From positions 1 to 64,000 of the forward strand of contig MU839081.1 of NCBI GenBank assembly GCA_030685235.1: a stretch of 64,000 nucleotides of DNA, written 5' to 3'. Positions 45,774-59,250 of this stretch are shown in pieces (positions within the stretch are counted from its first letter, which is position 1; every line of letters begins with the position of its first letter). Both the position numbers and the translations under genes were made by a program. The stretch is from Copromyces sp. CBS 386.78. Lineage: Eukaryota; Ascomycota; Sordariomycetes; Sordariales; Sordariaceae. The notes beneath the pieces were generated by a model that was given only the letters and a program-made list of their open reading frames with translations, was not told the DNA's origin and did no database searches.

Positions 45774-46813
45774 GGTAGCTGAAGCCGCAAGCACTTGAAA
45801 CATGAACAAAAAATAGCAAACAGCAAGGCCGGGAGACTGGTTGTATCGAAGCAACCTCAAGACATGGTATGGTGGTGCAACTGGCCGGGCGGAATCACTC
45901 GAAGCTGGTCAGGGCACAGCATGACCTACCTCCCTGCGGATGATTCAAACCCCGTAGGTGGATGTAGAGAAGGTGGCCTCGAGAGTTACAGAACGCACCT
46001 GCAGGCGCGAAATGGGGAAAGGAAAGCGAAGGTGCTTGAGGTGAGATCCAATCCTGCCGGCGAGATGGGTGAGGATGGTGGTCAGGGCAGAGGTGTAGAG
46101 GTAGGTCGGTACTACTGCACTCGGGCAGGTGTAGACCAAGTGGGGTCATAGCTCTAGAGGGAGGTACACCTACGCCAATGTTTGTCCATTGCACCGTCCA
46201 AGTTGACACCTGCCTACCTTAATTTCCATATATCTACACCATGTCAGATGCAAACTCGGGTCTCTTCCCCAGTTCCTTATCCAACCTGGATTAGAAGGTA
46301 ATTGCGTTGACAGCCACCCCACTAATCTATCCGCGCATAAATGATGATCCCGACCTACCTCTACCTCCCTGCCAGATCAGAGGTGAACATGGGACCCAGC
46401 TGTCATTCGAGCTTGCTGCGTCATTGTTAAGGTACTCGTCGGGATTAGTAACATCCAACCCCCCCCCAGCAGCCTTCCGACGAGCAGTTATCACCGGGCT
46501 CGAGCCGCTGTACTTTTGAGCAGCGAAACTCGGTACAATCGAGCACCTTGGCGCCCCCCGTTGGTACAGCACAACTAGGTACACATGGAAGGTAACACAC
46601 CTGTCTTTAACTTGAATGGCGTAGGAGGTATCTCCCAAATGCGTACCGGTACCGTGCGCGCTGTGTACGTATTGGGCATACATTGCAGGTGCGGGGTGAG
46701 ATAGCTCAGGCAGATACCTTGCTAGACAGCGAGCGGCGTGGGAGATCCAATCATATACAGCACTAGGCCTGGCTCCTGGCTTCGTGGAAGTGAGGAACTA
46801 GCTTGCTGTAACC
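45774..46813. promoter_or_regulatory. 5' region of the RTC5-like gene
   Basis: About 1 kb of balanced, non-RIP'd DNA up to the TSD of the 11.65-kb transposon. Open frames of 60-118 codons on both strands overlap each other and show no domain. CCTACCT/AGGTAGG motifs are frequent. No further gene recognised. Confidence 0.5.
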
Positions 46814-46959
46814 AAAAGCATCCGCATACGCTAGGTGGCTAGACTAAGAACGCTCCTTGGCTAGACTAAACCCACTTTTACGCTGAGTAAGCCGCCCAGC
46901 CGCGCCAGCGCACATCGCCTACTATATACATCGTTGCCCAACCTCGTCGTCGTCGCGCA

Positions 46960-49902
46960 ATCTATTAGCGACCGTTAGTCTTATACGTAATTAAATAAAG
47001 CTATCGCGAAACTTTACTCTACCGTTGCGCAATTGTTTTGAACGATCATCTCGTTATTTTTATTATTATTTCGTATAATATCGTCGAATTCGCTATATTA
47101 TATTATATCGCTATACTTCCCGCCTACAAATCGCGTTCGTATATTATATTTAATTTAATAAATTAAACTCCTACCCAACTATAATAACTTATACTAATAA
47201 TACTTAATTAAAATCCCCAACTAAAATACTATTAACTCTAATTCGAACGTTTACTCCTAACTAAGCCACAGCTCCCCTTACTAAATCTATACAATTATTA
47301 ATCCGCAACCGCCAATATAAAAGAATACAATCGCCACAATCCCCTAATAATTACCCTACTATATAATAACAAATTCAACCACCCTCTCCTCTACCGCTGC
47401 CTCCTTCATAATTTCTATTCGTTTCTACTAATTTCGATAATAAGGTAATTACCTTTAATATACTTTAAAATTACGCCGTATTATAAAACTTTATAATTAT
47501 ATTGTATAGTAATATAAAGAGTAGGAAAAAGGGGGAGGAGAATTTTATTACGCGTATTGACTATTATTATATATATAATCGCAATTATAAGGCTACCGGG
47601 CAAAATATTCGAAATACTAGTTTAAAGCGATTCGGTTACTAATATCGTATAAAAATTATATTACAAAAAAAGTAGGGCGATTAATAATTTGTAGAAGAAA
47701 TTAAGAACGACTATAATTACAACCTTAATGTAGCTAACCTCGCTAATAATATTATTTATCAATAATAGATTTATTATAATTATAAAGATACTATTAATAT
47801 CGCTATCGAGAAATTATTTAATATTGCTAGAATAATAGCTTATTAAATCGCTTATTATTTAAGCGGTACCTTAAATAATAAGCTAAGTGTAAATCCGCTA
47901 CGTCTACTAAACTTAAACGACCTCGCCGCTATTTAAAAAACTAATTATAATAATTTAATTACTAAACTTCGAAATCTTTAAATTCCTATTACGGCCAAAG
48001 AGGTATTAAATATTCAATAATATATTCGTTATATAAAATATAATCTTTATACCTTAATTAAAATATTAATAAATCTATTAGAAAAGTATAAAAACTTTTA
48101 TAATATCAAGCACTTTATTAAATACGGCGAAGGTAGTAAGGTTATATAAATATTCTAAACTTTCGACTAATATATATAAATATAGAAGAAAAACCCCTAT
48201 ATCTTATTATTTAATAATATATATAAAGTATTATTACCCTTATTAATAAAATAGTTCGGATTTAAATATCTAAGGTCTAATTTAATTAACCCCTTTTTTT
48301 TCTTATAAATTAACCGCTTTAACCTCCCCCTCTTCAATATCGCTAATATTAATATATTAGGCTATAATTTTATAATCGGCTTTAATCTTTCCAATAAAAA
48401 GAAATAAACAAACTTCGAATAATAATTCAAATATTTAAAAAAGCCCTAAAAAGATTACGAAATTACTAAACCGGATATAATTATTAGCAATTTCAATAAA
48501 AGATTTAAAAAGGCCGCTATCGCCACTTACTTAAATATTCTATATTAATTATATATTTAGTACGTTATAAAAAATATAAATTATTATATTAAAAAGAAAT
48601 AAGTTTAACCAAGCGGCGTTAAACTAATCTCTAATACTAACCTACTAAATCTCCTACTAACTACCTAAGACCTAAATAGCGAAAACCCTAATCCTCTATC
48701 CTATCGAAACCCTACAACCGTATAAGAAGATAAAAATATTACTAACAAACATTTCGACAACGACTTAGAAAAGGAGGACCTAAAAGAAGTTAATAATAAA
48801 ACCGTCGCTACTAATATTATATAGTAACCTAATAATAAATAAAGAATTCGTAATGTAATTAATACACTAATAACTAAAGTTATCACTCTATAAAATCGTA
48901 AAGTGCCCACTTATAACCCGGGTCGTCGATTTTATAAAGATACTTATAAAAACTTCCTAAAAATATAAAAATAAATAATATATACTAACGACGAAAATTA
49001 TTTTAAAAGAATATAGTAATTGATAATTAATAAATTTAGGCGGCAAATTCATATATTTCGTATCCCTTCCTCCTATCCCCTCTATAATAAATAATATACC
49101 TTTTTCACCCGCACCTTTTTTTATTTTACTATAGACTAACAATCTTTCTACTCTACAACTCTCCTCAACTACCTCTATAAATATTACCTCCTATAAATTA
49201 ATAAATTTAACAACTATATTATATTAATATATAGAAACTATAGCATTAAAATAACTAATTAAATCGAATCTATATATAGGGCTATCAAACGCCTCCTTAA
49301 AAACCGCCTCTCCTCTTTAAATTAACTATATACCTAAATATAATTTACTTACCGTACTTAAAAATAAGAATATTATATTAAATATACTAACGTAAAATAA
49401 AGATAATTAACGAAGCATAAAAAGGTAGGAATATTCGAAAATCTAATACTAAAAGTAAATATTATAAAACCGCTATCTTTTATTATTATATAGATAAATA
49501 ATTAATTAAATTTATATAAATCGTACTATATACCTTCAAATTCCTATAATTTCAATACTAATATATATATAACGACTAACTTCGAAACCCGGCTTAAAAT
49601 CCAAATACCATATATAAAAAACAATTTACTACTTAATATAACCTACCTTATAAGCACTTTATACTAAAACTATTATAAATAAATCCACCGCTAACATTAC
49701 TTAAAGAAGACATAAATATATACTAATAATTAAACGGCTCAATAATAGAAATTAAACACCGCGCCTATATAATTTAAAACCCTATTACTTTACCTAATTA
49801 CTAACGTAAAATAATTATCCCCGATCTAAACTTTATTAAATATATACGTAAAATATTAGAACGAAATTTTATAAACCCGGAAGTTTACGAACTGTATAAT
49901 CT
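46960..49902 (+). pseudogene. degraded interior of the 11.65-kb element, unrecognised
   Basis: AT-rich DNA with broken frames on both strands. Parts of the plus strand (47450-47900 and 48000-49000) have longer semi-open stretches, rich in Lys/Tyr/Ile/Asn, where a transposase gene would be expected. No catalytic motif could be read with confidence. Confidence 0.35.
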
Positions 49903-49907
49903 AAAAG

Positions 49908-50139
49908 TATTACAGGATTACCTGTGATGGCACATAGCACTGGGCATTGTATGGTCGAGTCTATTGGCTATTGGCTAATAGGACCGCATACACGCACGCA
50001 CTAGTGGGCCTCGGTCTGGATCCTAGGTACGGTATAGCCTGCCCTATATCTAGACCGCACTCCTCCCTCCTCCTACTTTCCTTCCTCGTACAATTACGTT
50101 TATCTAACCTCACCCCCAACAGTGTCCTACCCCGTGATA
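49908..50139 (+). repeat. 5' LTR of the Gypsy element
   Basis: Begins TATTACAGGATTACC and ends CCCCGTGATA. It retains CACGCACGCACTAG and other CA-rich parts that the 3' LTR has as TA, so the 5' LTR is the less RIP-mutated of the pair. Confidence 0.92.
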
Positions 50140-50379
50140 ATTAATTATATTTTTCTATTACGTTACGTACGTATACTTTAAAATAAATTTATCGCCGCTA
50201 TTATGAATATTTCCGACGAGCCCGCGATTAGGATTAAAGATCCGTCCGTCGCACGGCGACTATACTTCTCTTTTGTCGTATCGCGATTATACCTCTTTTT
50301 CGTCGCATCGCAACTAGCTATAAGGTAGTTAATAGATTCCGTTTACATTATAAGGTAGCAAGCAAGTATATTATATATT

Positions 50380-51950
50380 AATTAAATTAATTACTATAAA
50401 TATCGATTCCTATTATTGACTTCGACGTCGCTATTTTTACGATTAATACTATTGTTAATTCTAAATACGAGTAATTCTTCGAAAATATTACTAAGTTTTT
50501 TAATAGTACCGTTCTCTAAAGTTTAAGTAATTTAATCGCGGAGGAAATCTTCGATACCGCTACCGAATTCGCTTAATACACTATTTTTCCCTACGTTATT
50601 ATTATTTTCTTATAATTAATTTATACGGACTTAATTTAAACTAATACGTTCGTTAATACTATTTAGGATTCCCTAGAAGCTACCTACTAATAAATTGCGA
50701 TTTAAAATAATATTATTACTATTTTTTAATAGGAGATTCTCTAATTAAAATACGATTTCGCTATTTCTAACGAAATTAATACTAAATTTAAAAAGATTGC
50801 CGAAATTTAGATTAGGGCTTTCAAAAAAGCTATTCGCAATAAAATTACCCCACTTACTTCTATCTCCATCTTTAATTCTAACGACGAAATTATAATTACC
50901 TTAAAAACCCGTACGAATAAGGATCCCGCTATTTATATAAGTAAGGATACTTTTACTATTAAAAAGGCCGAGGCTTTCTAAGATTAACGTAATAAAATCT
51001 AATTATATTAATTTTAAAATACTTAGTAGTTCAATTAGAATAAGCGTTATAAATTTACGTAAATTTTTTCGTACCTTAGAAGCAACGCCTTTAGAATTCT
51101 ATCGCTATATATTATACCTATTATTAAAGAGGAGGATCTAATTAAATAGAAATAAGAGAACGCGGAGGCCCTTCTTATTTATTTTAGTATAAAGTATAAC
51201 TATATAAATTTTACCTTCGAAATACGCCGCGATTTCGAATCTTTAAAAATATTTAAAAGTACGAAATAGCTCGATTTCGAAGATAAATTTATTATTATCG
51301 TTAATAAATACAATTTCAATAATATTATAAAGACTTATTATTTAAAAATAAAAGTTATAAACGAAATCCGTAATATTATTATTTACTAATAAAATATTTT
51401 AGCCTACAACGATTTTAATAGTTAGTTTACTTTCTATTAGAAGTTCACTATTAATTTAGAGGAGTATAATTAGTATAATAAGATTAACGTTTATTATAAG
51501 ACCGGTATTGGAGGAATTAGTAATAGTACCGCTACCTCCGAGCGTACTATTAACTAAAGTAATACTACTATAAATCTCGATATTATAAATGCTATTAACG
51601 TTTAATTATTTTATATAATTAATAAGGCGATTATTAATTACTATATAAAGAATAGACTTTATAAGCATTATATATTAATTAATTACTACGCCTACGAATA
51701 TTATAATAATATTAATACCAGTATCCCTAAAGAGTAAAGGGAGCGCAACCACTATAATTATTATAGTAAAAGCGGAAATAATAACCGTAGTAGACCCGCT
51801 ATAAGCTAGACCGGCTATAGTAATAATGGTAATAATAGCGCTCGTATTAACGTTATCGCTACTAGTAAGCCCGCTCCTACTACACCCCCTACTCTAATTC
51901 CCGCCTAGCTTGCGGAGTATAGCGCGGGAAATATATTACTTTTCTACTAA
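50380..51950 (+). pseudogene. Gag-like relic of the Gypsy element
   Basis: Degraded Lys/Asn/Ile-rich coding region upstream of protease. A segment near 51720-51800 with scattered His/Tyr positions is where a zinc knuckle would lie, but Cys codons cannot be read with confidence. Confidence 0.5.
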
Positions 51951-52079
51951 GTCGTTTGGAGAGGCCGTTATTTATAGTGATAATAGAGGAGGAGGAAGTT
52001 AATTTAGTAGATTTAGAAGTAGTTTAATTCAAGAATTTAAATTTAAATAACTATAATAATAATTCTATCCTCCTTTTTA

Positions 52080-55000
52080 TTTAAATTATTTATAGATTAC
52101 GTAATTAACGTAGTAAGTATATTATTTTGGTTAATAGCGGATATTCCGCTTTCGCTTTTATTAATTACAATTTTACTATTCGCTATACTATTCTACTATT
52201 AAAGTTCTTTAAACTAAAGGCTTTATATTTGGTAGACGGTATGCTTAAGGATTTTATTACTTATTATTACGAAGTCTAGTTGCAGATCGGTTATTATATA
52301 GAAACGATCGCCATACTAGCTTACAATTTAGCCGAAGATTATTCTATTATCTTAGGTATATTGTAGCTTAAGCTTTATAACCCTACGATATTATGGCTAG
52401 ACGGTGCCGTTACTTTTATTAATTAATATATAGATTGCTACCTTCCTTCTAACCTTCCGCCTTCTTTATAGTACGCGCCTAAAGTTTGGAAATATATTTT
52501 TATATATTATTACGAAATTATATAAAGTATAATTGAAGTAGACTATTCTAACGCCCTAATTACGGATCCCGCCCTAGTTGTAGACCCCGTTTTAATTGCG
52601 GATTCCGTTCCCGTTATAGACCCTACTCCTATTACGGACCCTGTCCCTATTGTAATTCCTAAGCGGTCTAAGCCCGCTATTTACCGTACTATAGTTGGCT
52701 AGCGAAGATCCGATCCCTACTATTGCGTTGTGGTATGTAAAATATATTTTTTAAACGAGCCGGTTAATTTTGCGGATATTAGGGATATAACGGCCGCCAG
52801 CTTTAATTGGCTATACGAGAAGTATAATTTACGAGTATTCTATATTTTATACCCGGAATTGTATAAGATTTTGGAAGAGGCTAAGGCGGAGGAGGAAGCC
52901 TGGGTTAAAGAGGTAGAGGGGGGCGCCCTAGAGTTTAAGGAGTATGGAAACGATAAAGGCGTTATTAATAGAGGGGTAGGGATAGGAATTAAATACGATA
53001 AATACGATTACGATTATAATATACTTAGCGGTTTAGCGAACCTTACTTTAGAAATGGAATAAGAAATCTGGGACGGTAATGGCGCTAAGTATAAGAAATT
53101 GTTAGGTAAGCGTTACTATTTATAGATTAACGTTTACGTTAGTAAAGGATTTAAGGTTGCTATTCGAATAGTAAAGATTGCTAAATATATTTATTTTAAT
53201 AGTAATGTAAACGAGGATTTCGAACGTTACGAGGCTATTAAATTCGTTATTAGTATTATAGAGGAAGACGTGGCTAAGTTTTACGAGAAGGCTAATAAGC
53301 CGCCTAAAACCGATGTTTAAATTAAGGAGAAGCTTCCTAAATAATATTAGAATTATTTTGACGTTTTTAAATTTTGTAACGCTATAGTCTTACCCCCTTA
53401 CTACTCTTATAATTTTAAGATTGAGTTCCGCCCGGGAGAATAAGCGCCCTATATAAAATTAAGGGCGTTTAACTTTAACGAATTAAATATAATTAAAAAG
53501 TAAATCGACGAGAATTTCTATAACGGATTTATCTATCCTTCGTAGTTAAAGGCCGCTTCTTAAATCTTACTAGTATAAAAATTAAGCGGAAGTATTAGGA
53601 TTTACGTAAATTATAGGGGGATTAATAACGTTATTTTTAAAAGCTATTACCCGCTTCCTTTAATTAAGGAAACCTTTAATACTATTTATAAGGTAAAGAT
53701 TTTTATTAAATTAAATATTATCGTTGCTTTTAACCATATTCGCGTTATAGAAGGATACGAATAGTTAATAGCGTTTATTATTCGCTTTAACCTATTTAAA
53801 TTATTTGTCTATCTATTCGGCCTATAGGGAATATTTGGTGTATTTTAAAATTATGTTAACGATATTTTATATAATATTTTAGATGTTTATATAACTGTTT
53901 ACTTAGATGATATCTTTATTTTTTCGGATAACGAAGAAGAATATTAGAAGTACGTAGATAATATTTTTACTCGCCTAGAGAAGGCTAGCCTATAAGTTAA
54001 TATTAATAAGTACGAGTTTTATATTAAAAAAACTAAATATTTTAAATTAATTATTATACTTAGTAGTATCGAAATAGATTTAATAAAGGTTAAGGCTATT
54101 ATAAATTGGTAACCCCTTACATTAAAGAAGTTTTTATAGAGTTTCTTAGGATTTACTAATTTTTATCGTCGTTTTATTAAAGGTTTTTTAATAATAGCGG
54201 TATTATTATACAACTTTACAAAAAAGGACGCGGAATAGTTATAAATTTTAGTATAGTAGTCCGCTTTTGAAACTTTGAAAGCTATATTTATTAGTAAACT
54301 AACCCTACGGATTTATAATTAGTTTAGAAAAACGGTCATTAAGACCGATACTTCGAATTAGGCTTCTGGAGGCACCCTTTCCTAATACGGGGATAATAGC
54401 GAACTTTACCCAATCGTATACTTTTTAATACGGTATTTAATAGCGGAGTGTAATTATGATATTTATAATAAAGAATTCTTCGCTATCGTTAAAGTATTAG
54501 AGGAGTAGCGCCTAAAATTAGAGGGTACCTAGTAACCTTTTAATATTATTATAGACTATAAGAATTTAAAGACTTTTATAACGAATAAGTAGTTTATACC
54601 CCGCTATATACGGTAGTTATAATTCTTATTACAATTTAATTTTTCGATTTTCTATATATTAGGATTATAGAATCTCCGCCCTAATATACTTAATAGGAAG
54701 CTAGAAGATATATTTCTAAATATAAACAATTATCGCCTAAAAGTAAGAAACCGTAAGTTCATCGACCCTACCTACTTTAAAGAGGGCTGCCTCTCCTTAT
54801 CGGCTATAATAATTAGCGACGACCTCGATTTCGATAAAGAAGTATTCCTTCTTTCTTTGAATATTTTAGAGGAATTAAATAAATTAATTAATAATATTAT
54901 TAACGAAAATTATAATCGGTCAATTTTAATATAGGAGGCCGTTAGCTATTTAAGGGATTTAAATTGTACTAAATAGTACCTTTATATTAGGAAGAAGCTT

Positions 55001-56450
55001 AGGGTCGTTTTCGCCGAATATTCTATAGCGGGAGGTAAGGCTTACTATAAAGGGAGGGTATTTATCGACTTTAATAATACCGCTACTTATTTATTACTTA
55101 TTTACCGTACCTATTTATTGTTAACGGCCGGCTATCTAGGTAGAAATAAAATTTAAGTATAAATAAACGAATATTAATATTAATTAGGTATAATAGAGGC
55201 TGTTAAGGCCTATTATAAAGGTTGCTTAGTATATTCGAAGACGAAAGTATTACGATAAATTAAAGTAAGCTACTTTAAACCTATATTTATAGCCTATATA
55301 TTATAGACGGATATTTTAATTAATTACGTTTCTCTATTACTAAAAAGCTTATACTTAGGCTAAAAATTTAAATATATTACTATTGTCGTAGACTGATTAA
55401 TAAAAATATATTATTATATCCCAACTATTACTATAAAAGCGGAAGAATTAACGGACTATTTTATCGACTATATTTATACCCTTTATAGTTTACCTAATAC
55501 TATTATTTCTAATTGCGGTTTATAATTTATTTCTCTTTTTTAATTTACTATTTGTAAACGCTTAACTATTAAAAAATTATTAAATTCCGTTTTCTACCTA
55601 TAGACGAATACTTAAATAAAACGTATTAACGTAGAAATAGAATAATATTTATAAATTTTTATTAATTAGGTATAAACGGATTAAATACGATAATTATTAT
55701 TAACGGAATTCGTAGGCAATAATATAATATCCGAAACTACGGGCGTAACTCCTTTCTTTACTAATTATAATTTTTACCCTTATATAGGTATTAAATTAAT
55801 AACGGTTATACTATTAAAAAATTTCTCGCTAGTATAGCAAAAGGAGTATTTAAAGGCTAGCGAATTATTTGCTCGTTTCAAAGCTATATAAAACTATATA
55901 TATATTTTTATAAAGAAGGTATAGGATAAATATAAGGCTAACGTTAACGAAAATCAGTCCAACGTATTAAAATACTGCGTTAAGGATTTTATTATACTTA
56001 ATACGACTAATCTTAATAATAGTAAGCTATACAATAAGCTATACCTACAATAGAAAAGCCCTTTTAAAGTAAATTAAGCGTAATCCTATAACGTTAAATT
56101 AATTTTACTTATTAATATAAAGTATTCGCTAATATTTTACGTTTCGATAGTAAAACTTTATTATAAAGGCCTCCCTAATTAAGCCGACCTTTAAAGCGAC
56201 GTACGAACTAACAAAGGTAGAATTATAATTAAGATAAATAATTACGAAGAGGTAGTAGAGTAAGAGTTTAATAAATTTTCAAATTATTTTTAATATAGAG
56301 GCAACTATTATTAGTTTTATATTGTAAAGTAGAAGTATTACGATCCTACTAACGAACCCCTCGATAATATTAAAAGAGTAAAGGATTCCGTTATTACATT
56401 TTACCGCGATTACTTAAATACCCCTATTTTACTAGTAGTTTAGAGTTAAC
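52080..56450 (+). pseudogene. Pol relic of the Gypsy element (PR-RT-RH-IN-chromodomain)
   Basis: A mostly single plus-strand frame with stops at Gln/Trp codons. Protease is at ~52130, a linker with an open stretch of 110 codons at 52730-53062, RT 53450-54250 with YLDD, RNase H from ~54340 (TDTSN...ASGGTLS), integrase from ~55100, and a chromodomain-like end. The 110-codon stretch is part of Pol, not a separate gene. Confidence 0.85.
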
Positions 56451-57001
56451 TAGAAATTAAAGCTATACTTTAAGAGCGGAAGGCCCTAGTACCCTAAATA
56501 CGCTATACAGCATCGCCTATACCCTAAATATACTATATAGCGAAGGCCCTAATACCCTAAATACACTATACGGCGTCGCCCGCCCTAATACTGCCCCCGA
56601 AACGCTCTAAACGCATTGCCGACCTGAAGGAGTAGATTAATGCTACTATAGCGGATATTACAACTAACCGGGAGGTACGAAAGTCTGCGATTGAGGTTGT
56701 AAATTAGGAGTTAAAACCCCTATCCGAGGAGGACGTAAGGAAGATAAACGAATTCTTCTATAAAATATTTGGGAGGTTAGCGGAGGTTTAGTAAAGAAAG
56801 CGGCCTCCTATAAAGAATATAGAAGTACGATTAGAGGCTGGGATTTACTAGTAGGGTAACGACGATGTTCGATTACAGATTATAGGCGTTGAGTTACGGA
56901 TCGAGGAGTTGGAAGACGGGGATTGAAAAATTCTATTATTTCATATATATATATTAAATAGATCGTTTGAAGCTCTATGAGCTTCTTTTGCAGGGAGGTA
57001 G

Positions 57002-57233
57002 TATTATAGGATTACTTGTAATGGCATATAGTATTAGGTATTATATAGTCGAATCTATTAGCTATTAGCCAATAGGACCGTATATACGTACGTACTAGTA
57101 GGCCTCGGTCTGGATCTTGGGCATAGTATAGCCTGCCCTATATCCAGACCGCACTCCTCCTTCCTCCTGCTTTCCTTCCTCGTACAACTACGTTTATCTA
57201 ACCTCACCCCCAACGGTGTCCTACCCCGTGATA
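57002..57233 (+). repeat. 3' LTR of the Gypsy element
   Basis: Same 232-bp length as the 5' LTR. Differences between the two are mainly C-to-T and G-to-A at CA/TG sites, as RIP predicts. Confidence 0.92.
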
Positions 57234-57238
57234 AAAAG

Positions 57239-58340
57239 GTAATTAAACCCTACCTACTCAACCTATTCAATTTACCGTACTTATTAATTATAATCGATAT
57301 AATAACAGCCGTATACTATCTTACAATAAAAATAATACGCTACGCCGGGCAATACTATAAAATATAAAGGGAAATAGGGGAAGGGGGGGTAAGGGAAGTA
57401 TATAATAAATAAAAACTTTTCGTACCCACAACGTTACTTAAACGGATTTAAAACAAATAATTTTAAAAGCAATTAATAATACAATTAATAATACAATTAA
57501 AATTATTATTATATAGTTAAATATATTTACAATGGCTACTCCTATACCTTTACAAAGACTAACTCTAGCGCCCTCCCTATTTCCTTATCCCTCCTAACTA
57601 GTTTACTAAAGTTAATAATAATTACCCAATAATTAAATATAGTTACTTTATAACTATTTACTAACTCCTATCAATTCTAATCAACTTAGTTATAAAGCGT
57701 TAATAACCGCTAGGCAGCCGTTATAATCTCCTATACTTAATTTAGGCAATTATTAAATTTAATATAGGGATTAAGTATTAAATACAGTTAAACTAAGGGG
57801 TTTTATACCCGTACGGCTAGAATTTAGAGATTTATATACCTCCCAATCTATTTACCTCCGTAGCGGTCCTATTAATAACCTAATAAACTAAATACCTCTT
57901 AAAAACCTTCGTAACCTCCTTCCCCCCCCCTCTAATTAATTGTAGCGTAATTTATAAGGCTTTATTATATTTATAATACTATATAATTAAACCCTAGCGG
58001 CTATAGTACTACTTCCAATACTTATATAAAGATAGGGAGGAGGAAGAGGAAGAAGGTAGGCTCTAAGGGATTTAAATAAGCGGGTAAACCTCTATAAAAC
58101 TCCCCAACACCCTCCCCAATACTCTAGGCATAGCTAATACTTATATAGCGGGCAATAAAATTAAGGTAGGCATATATACTCTAGGCACGTACACTCTAAG
58201 CACTTATACAGCGGGCAGTATATATAGCAAGTGCAGCCTCAATAAGGATAATAGTTGTAGTAGTAGGAACTATATTAACCCTCTCAATAGTAGATAATTA
58301 ATTGGATTGACGATTCTAAATAACCTCACGTAAAAGAGTG
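57239..58340. other. right interior of the 11.65-kb element
   Basis: RIP'd DNA without a recognisable gene. 58120-58230 repeats GGCA-TATATACTCTAGGCA-type units three or four times (subterminal repeats?), and a GGAGGAAGAGGAAGAAGG patch lies at ~58037. Confidence 0.45.
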
Positions 58341-58482
58341 ACGTAGATTTAGCAGTATGCACACAGTGGGCGATATGCGCTAGCGCGGCTGGGCGGCTGA
58401 GCGGCTTACTCAGCGTAAAAGTGGGTTTAATCTAGCCAGGGAGCGTTCTTAGTCTAGCCACCTAGCGTATGCGAAAAGCATC

Positions 58483-58560
58483 ACCTGTTTTGAGGGTCTT
58501 GTGCTAGGACCCTTTCGTACTATAGGCGGGCCGTCCTACTACCGGTATATAAAGCGGTAT

Positions 58561-58601
<41 letters not shown>

Positions 58602-58723
58602 GATGTCAAGCCTGACCTTGGCGCTTTCGTTCTACTTCATCCAAGAAACTGATTTTTGAAAAACTTCAAAACGACCAAAGTCAATTGTCGAACCTCAAGG
58701 GTGACTACCTGATCTTTACCACC
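58483..58723 (+). promoter_or_regulatory. promoter and leader of the RPEL gene
   Basis: Contains CCGGTATATAAAGCGG (TATA-like, ~58541) about 180 bp before the start codon, then a (CAT)12 microsatellite at 58563-58598 in the probable transcript leader. The transposon right end abuts at 58482, leaving only about 240 bp of promoter. Confidence 0.5.
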
Positions 58724-59250
58724 ATGGCCGACTCGAGCGACAACGCCAACCAAGCTCCTCCTATCGACGAGACTCCCATCTCTCCTAGCCGTCCTGACCC
58801 CCAGCGCAAGAACTCTCTCGAACAGCATCTGAAACATCGTCCGGTCCGCCAAGAACTGGTGAAGAGTATGAGCTATTGCCTCATGTCCAAGCAACAGAAC
58901 ACATAGTTGCACGTGTGTTGAACAAGGTTTACTAATCTGCAAAAAACGGTCATTGTCCAGAAAACATTCTTCCGGCCTCAAACGCAGCTCCGGGGCTCAT
59001 AGCACAGCAGAAAGAGGTAATGCTGTCTTATCAAGGCTGGCTTGTCGGACCGTGCTGATATCCTATCTTGCGCCGATGCCAGCTCGAAAAGCATATGCGT
59101 GCTGATTCTTTGAACGAAAAAATCGCCCACCGGCCCTCCCCGGAAGCGTTGATTAAGGAAGGGGTCCTCCATGGAGACCCCCGCTCGCCCGAAGAAAAGT
59201 ACCAGGATGCTATTGAGGAAGAATATGCGAAGAGAGAAGGCGGTGCTTGA
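58724..59250 (+). CDS. small RPEL-repeat protein
   Basis: RPEL motifs bind G-actin in animal MRTF and Phactr proteins; the role of the small fungal RPEL proteins is not known to me. Three exons: 58724-58865, 58961-59016, 59083-59250. Introns are 95 bp (GTATGA, branch TACTAAT, CCAG) and 66 bp (GTAATG, GCCAG). The predicted product is 121 residues. The N-terminus is Pro/Asp/Ser-rich. Motif 1 is LEQHLKHRPVRQELVKKNIL with the core RPxxxEL at 39-45. Motif 2 is LEKHMRADSLNEKIAHRPSP then EALIKEGVL, core RPSPEAL at 83-89. The end is acidic, EEKYQDAIEEEYAKREGGA. The start was chosen for its CCACCATGG context; an in-frame ATG lies 39 bp upstream. An alternative first donor (58859) would break the second motif's frame. 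Confidence 0.88.

Larger units (their letters stand above)
49908..57233 (+). mobile_element. 7.3-kb Ty3/Gypsy LTR retrotransposon (chromodomain type), RIP-degraded
   Basis: LTRs of exactly 232 bp (49908-50139 and 57002-57233) and a 5-bp TSD AAAAG (49903-49907, 57234-57238). The plus strand reads Gag-like sequence (~50400-51900), protease with NSGYSAFAF at ~52130 (the catalytic Asp codon changed to Asn, as RIP would do), and reverse transcriptase with VYLDDIFIF at ~53897. RNase H follows (~54345), then integrase (~55380-55560) and a chromodomain-like C-terminus (~56220-56420). The order protease-RT-RNaseH-integrase defines Ty3/Gypsy. Many stop codons are TAA/TAG at Gln codons, so it is inactive. 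It is nested in the 11.65-kb TIR element. Confidence 0.92.
46823..58473. mobile_element. 11.65-kb TIR DNA transposon, 9-bp TSD AAAAGCATC, with nested retroelement
   Basis: The left end begins CGCATACGCTAGGTGGCTAG and the right end is its complement. Arms match for about 100 bp, through CCCACTTTTACGCTGAGTAA and GCCGCCCAGCCGCGC. A perfect 9-bp TSD AAAAGCATC lies at 46814-46822 and 58474-58482. A 9-bp duplication with long arms fits Mutator-like elements. Without the nested LTR element its own length is about 4.3 kb (46823-49907 plus 57239-58473). The arms are little mutated but the interior is heavily RIP'd, and I could not recognise a transposase. It separates the ILV1-RCF1-RTC5 block from the RPEL-FKBP22 block. 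Confidence 0.9.

Noticed and set aside
40000..46800. A metabolic gene cluster around ILV1
   Set aside because: The neighbours (HIG1 and TLDc proteins, then RPEL and FKBP) have unrelated functions; chance adjacency.
52730..53062. 110-codon open frame as a separate gene
   Set aside because: It lies in line with protease and reverse transcriptase of the Gypsy Pol relic.
58859..58960. GTGAAG at 58859 as the first donor of the RPEL gene
   Set aside because: It leaves the frame out of phase with the conserved KNILP segment; GTATGA at 58866 restores it.
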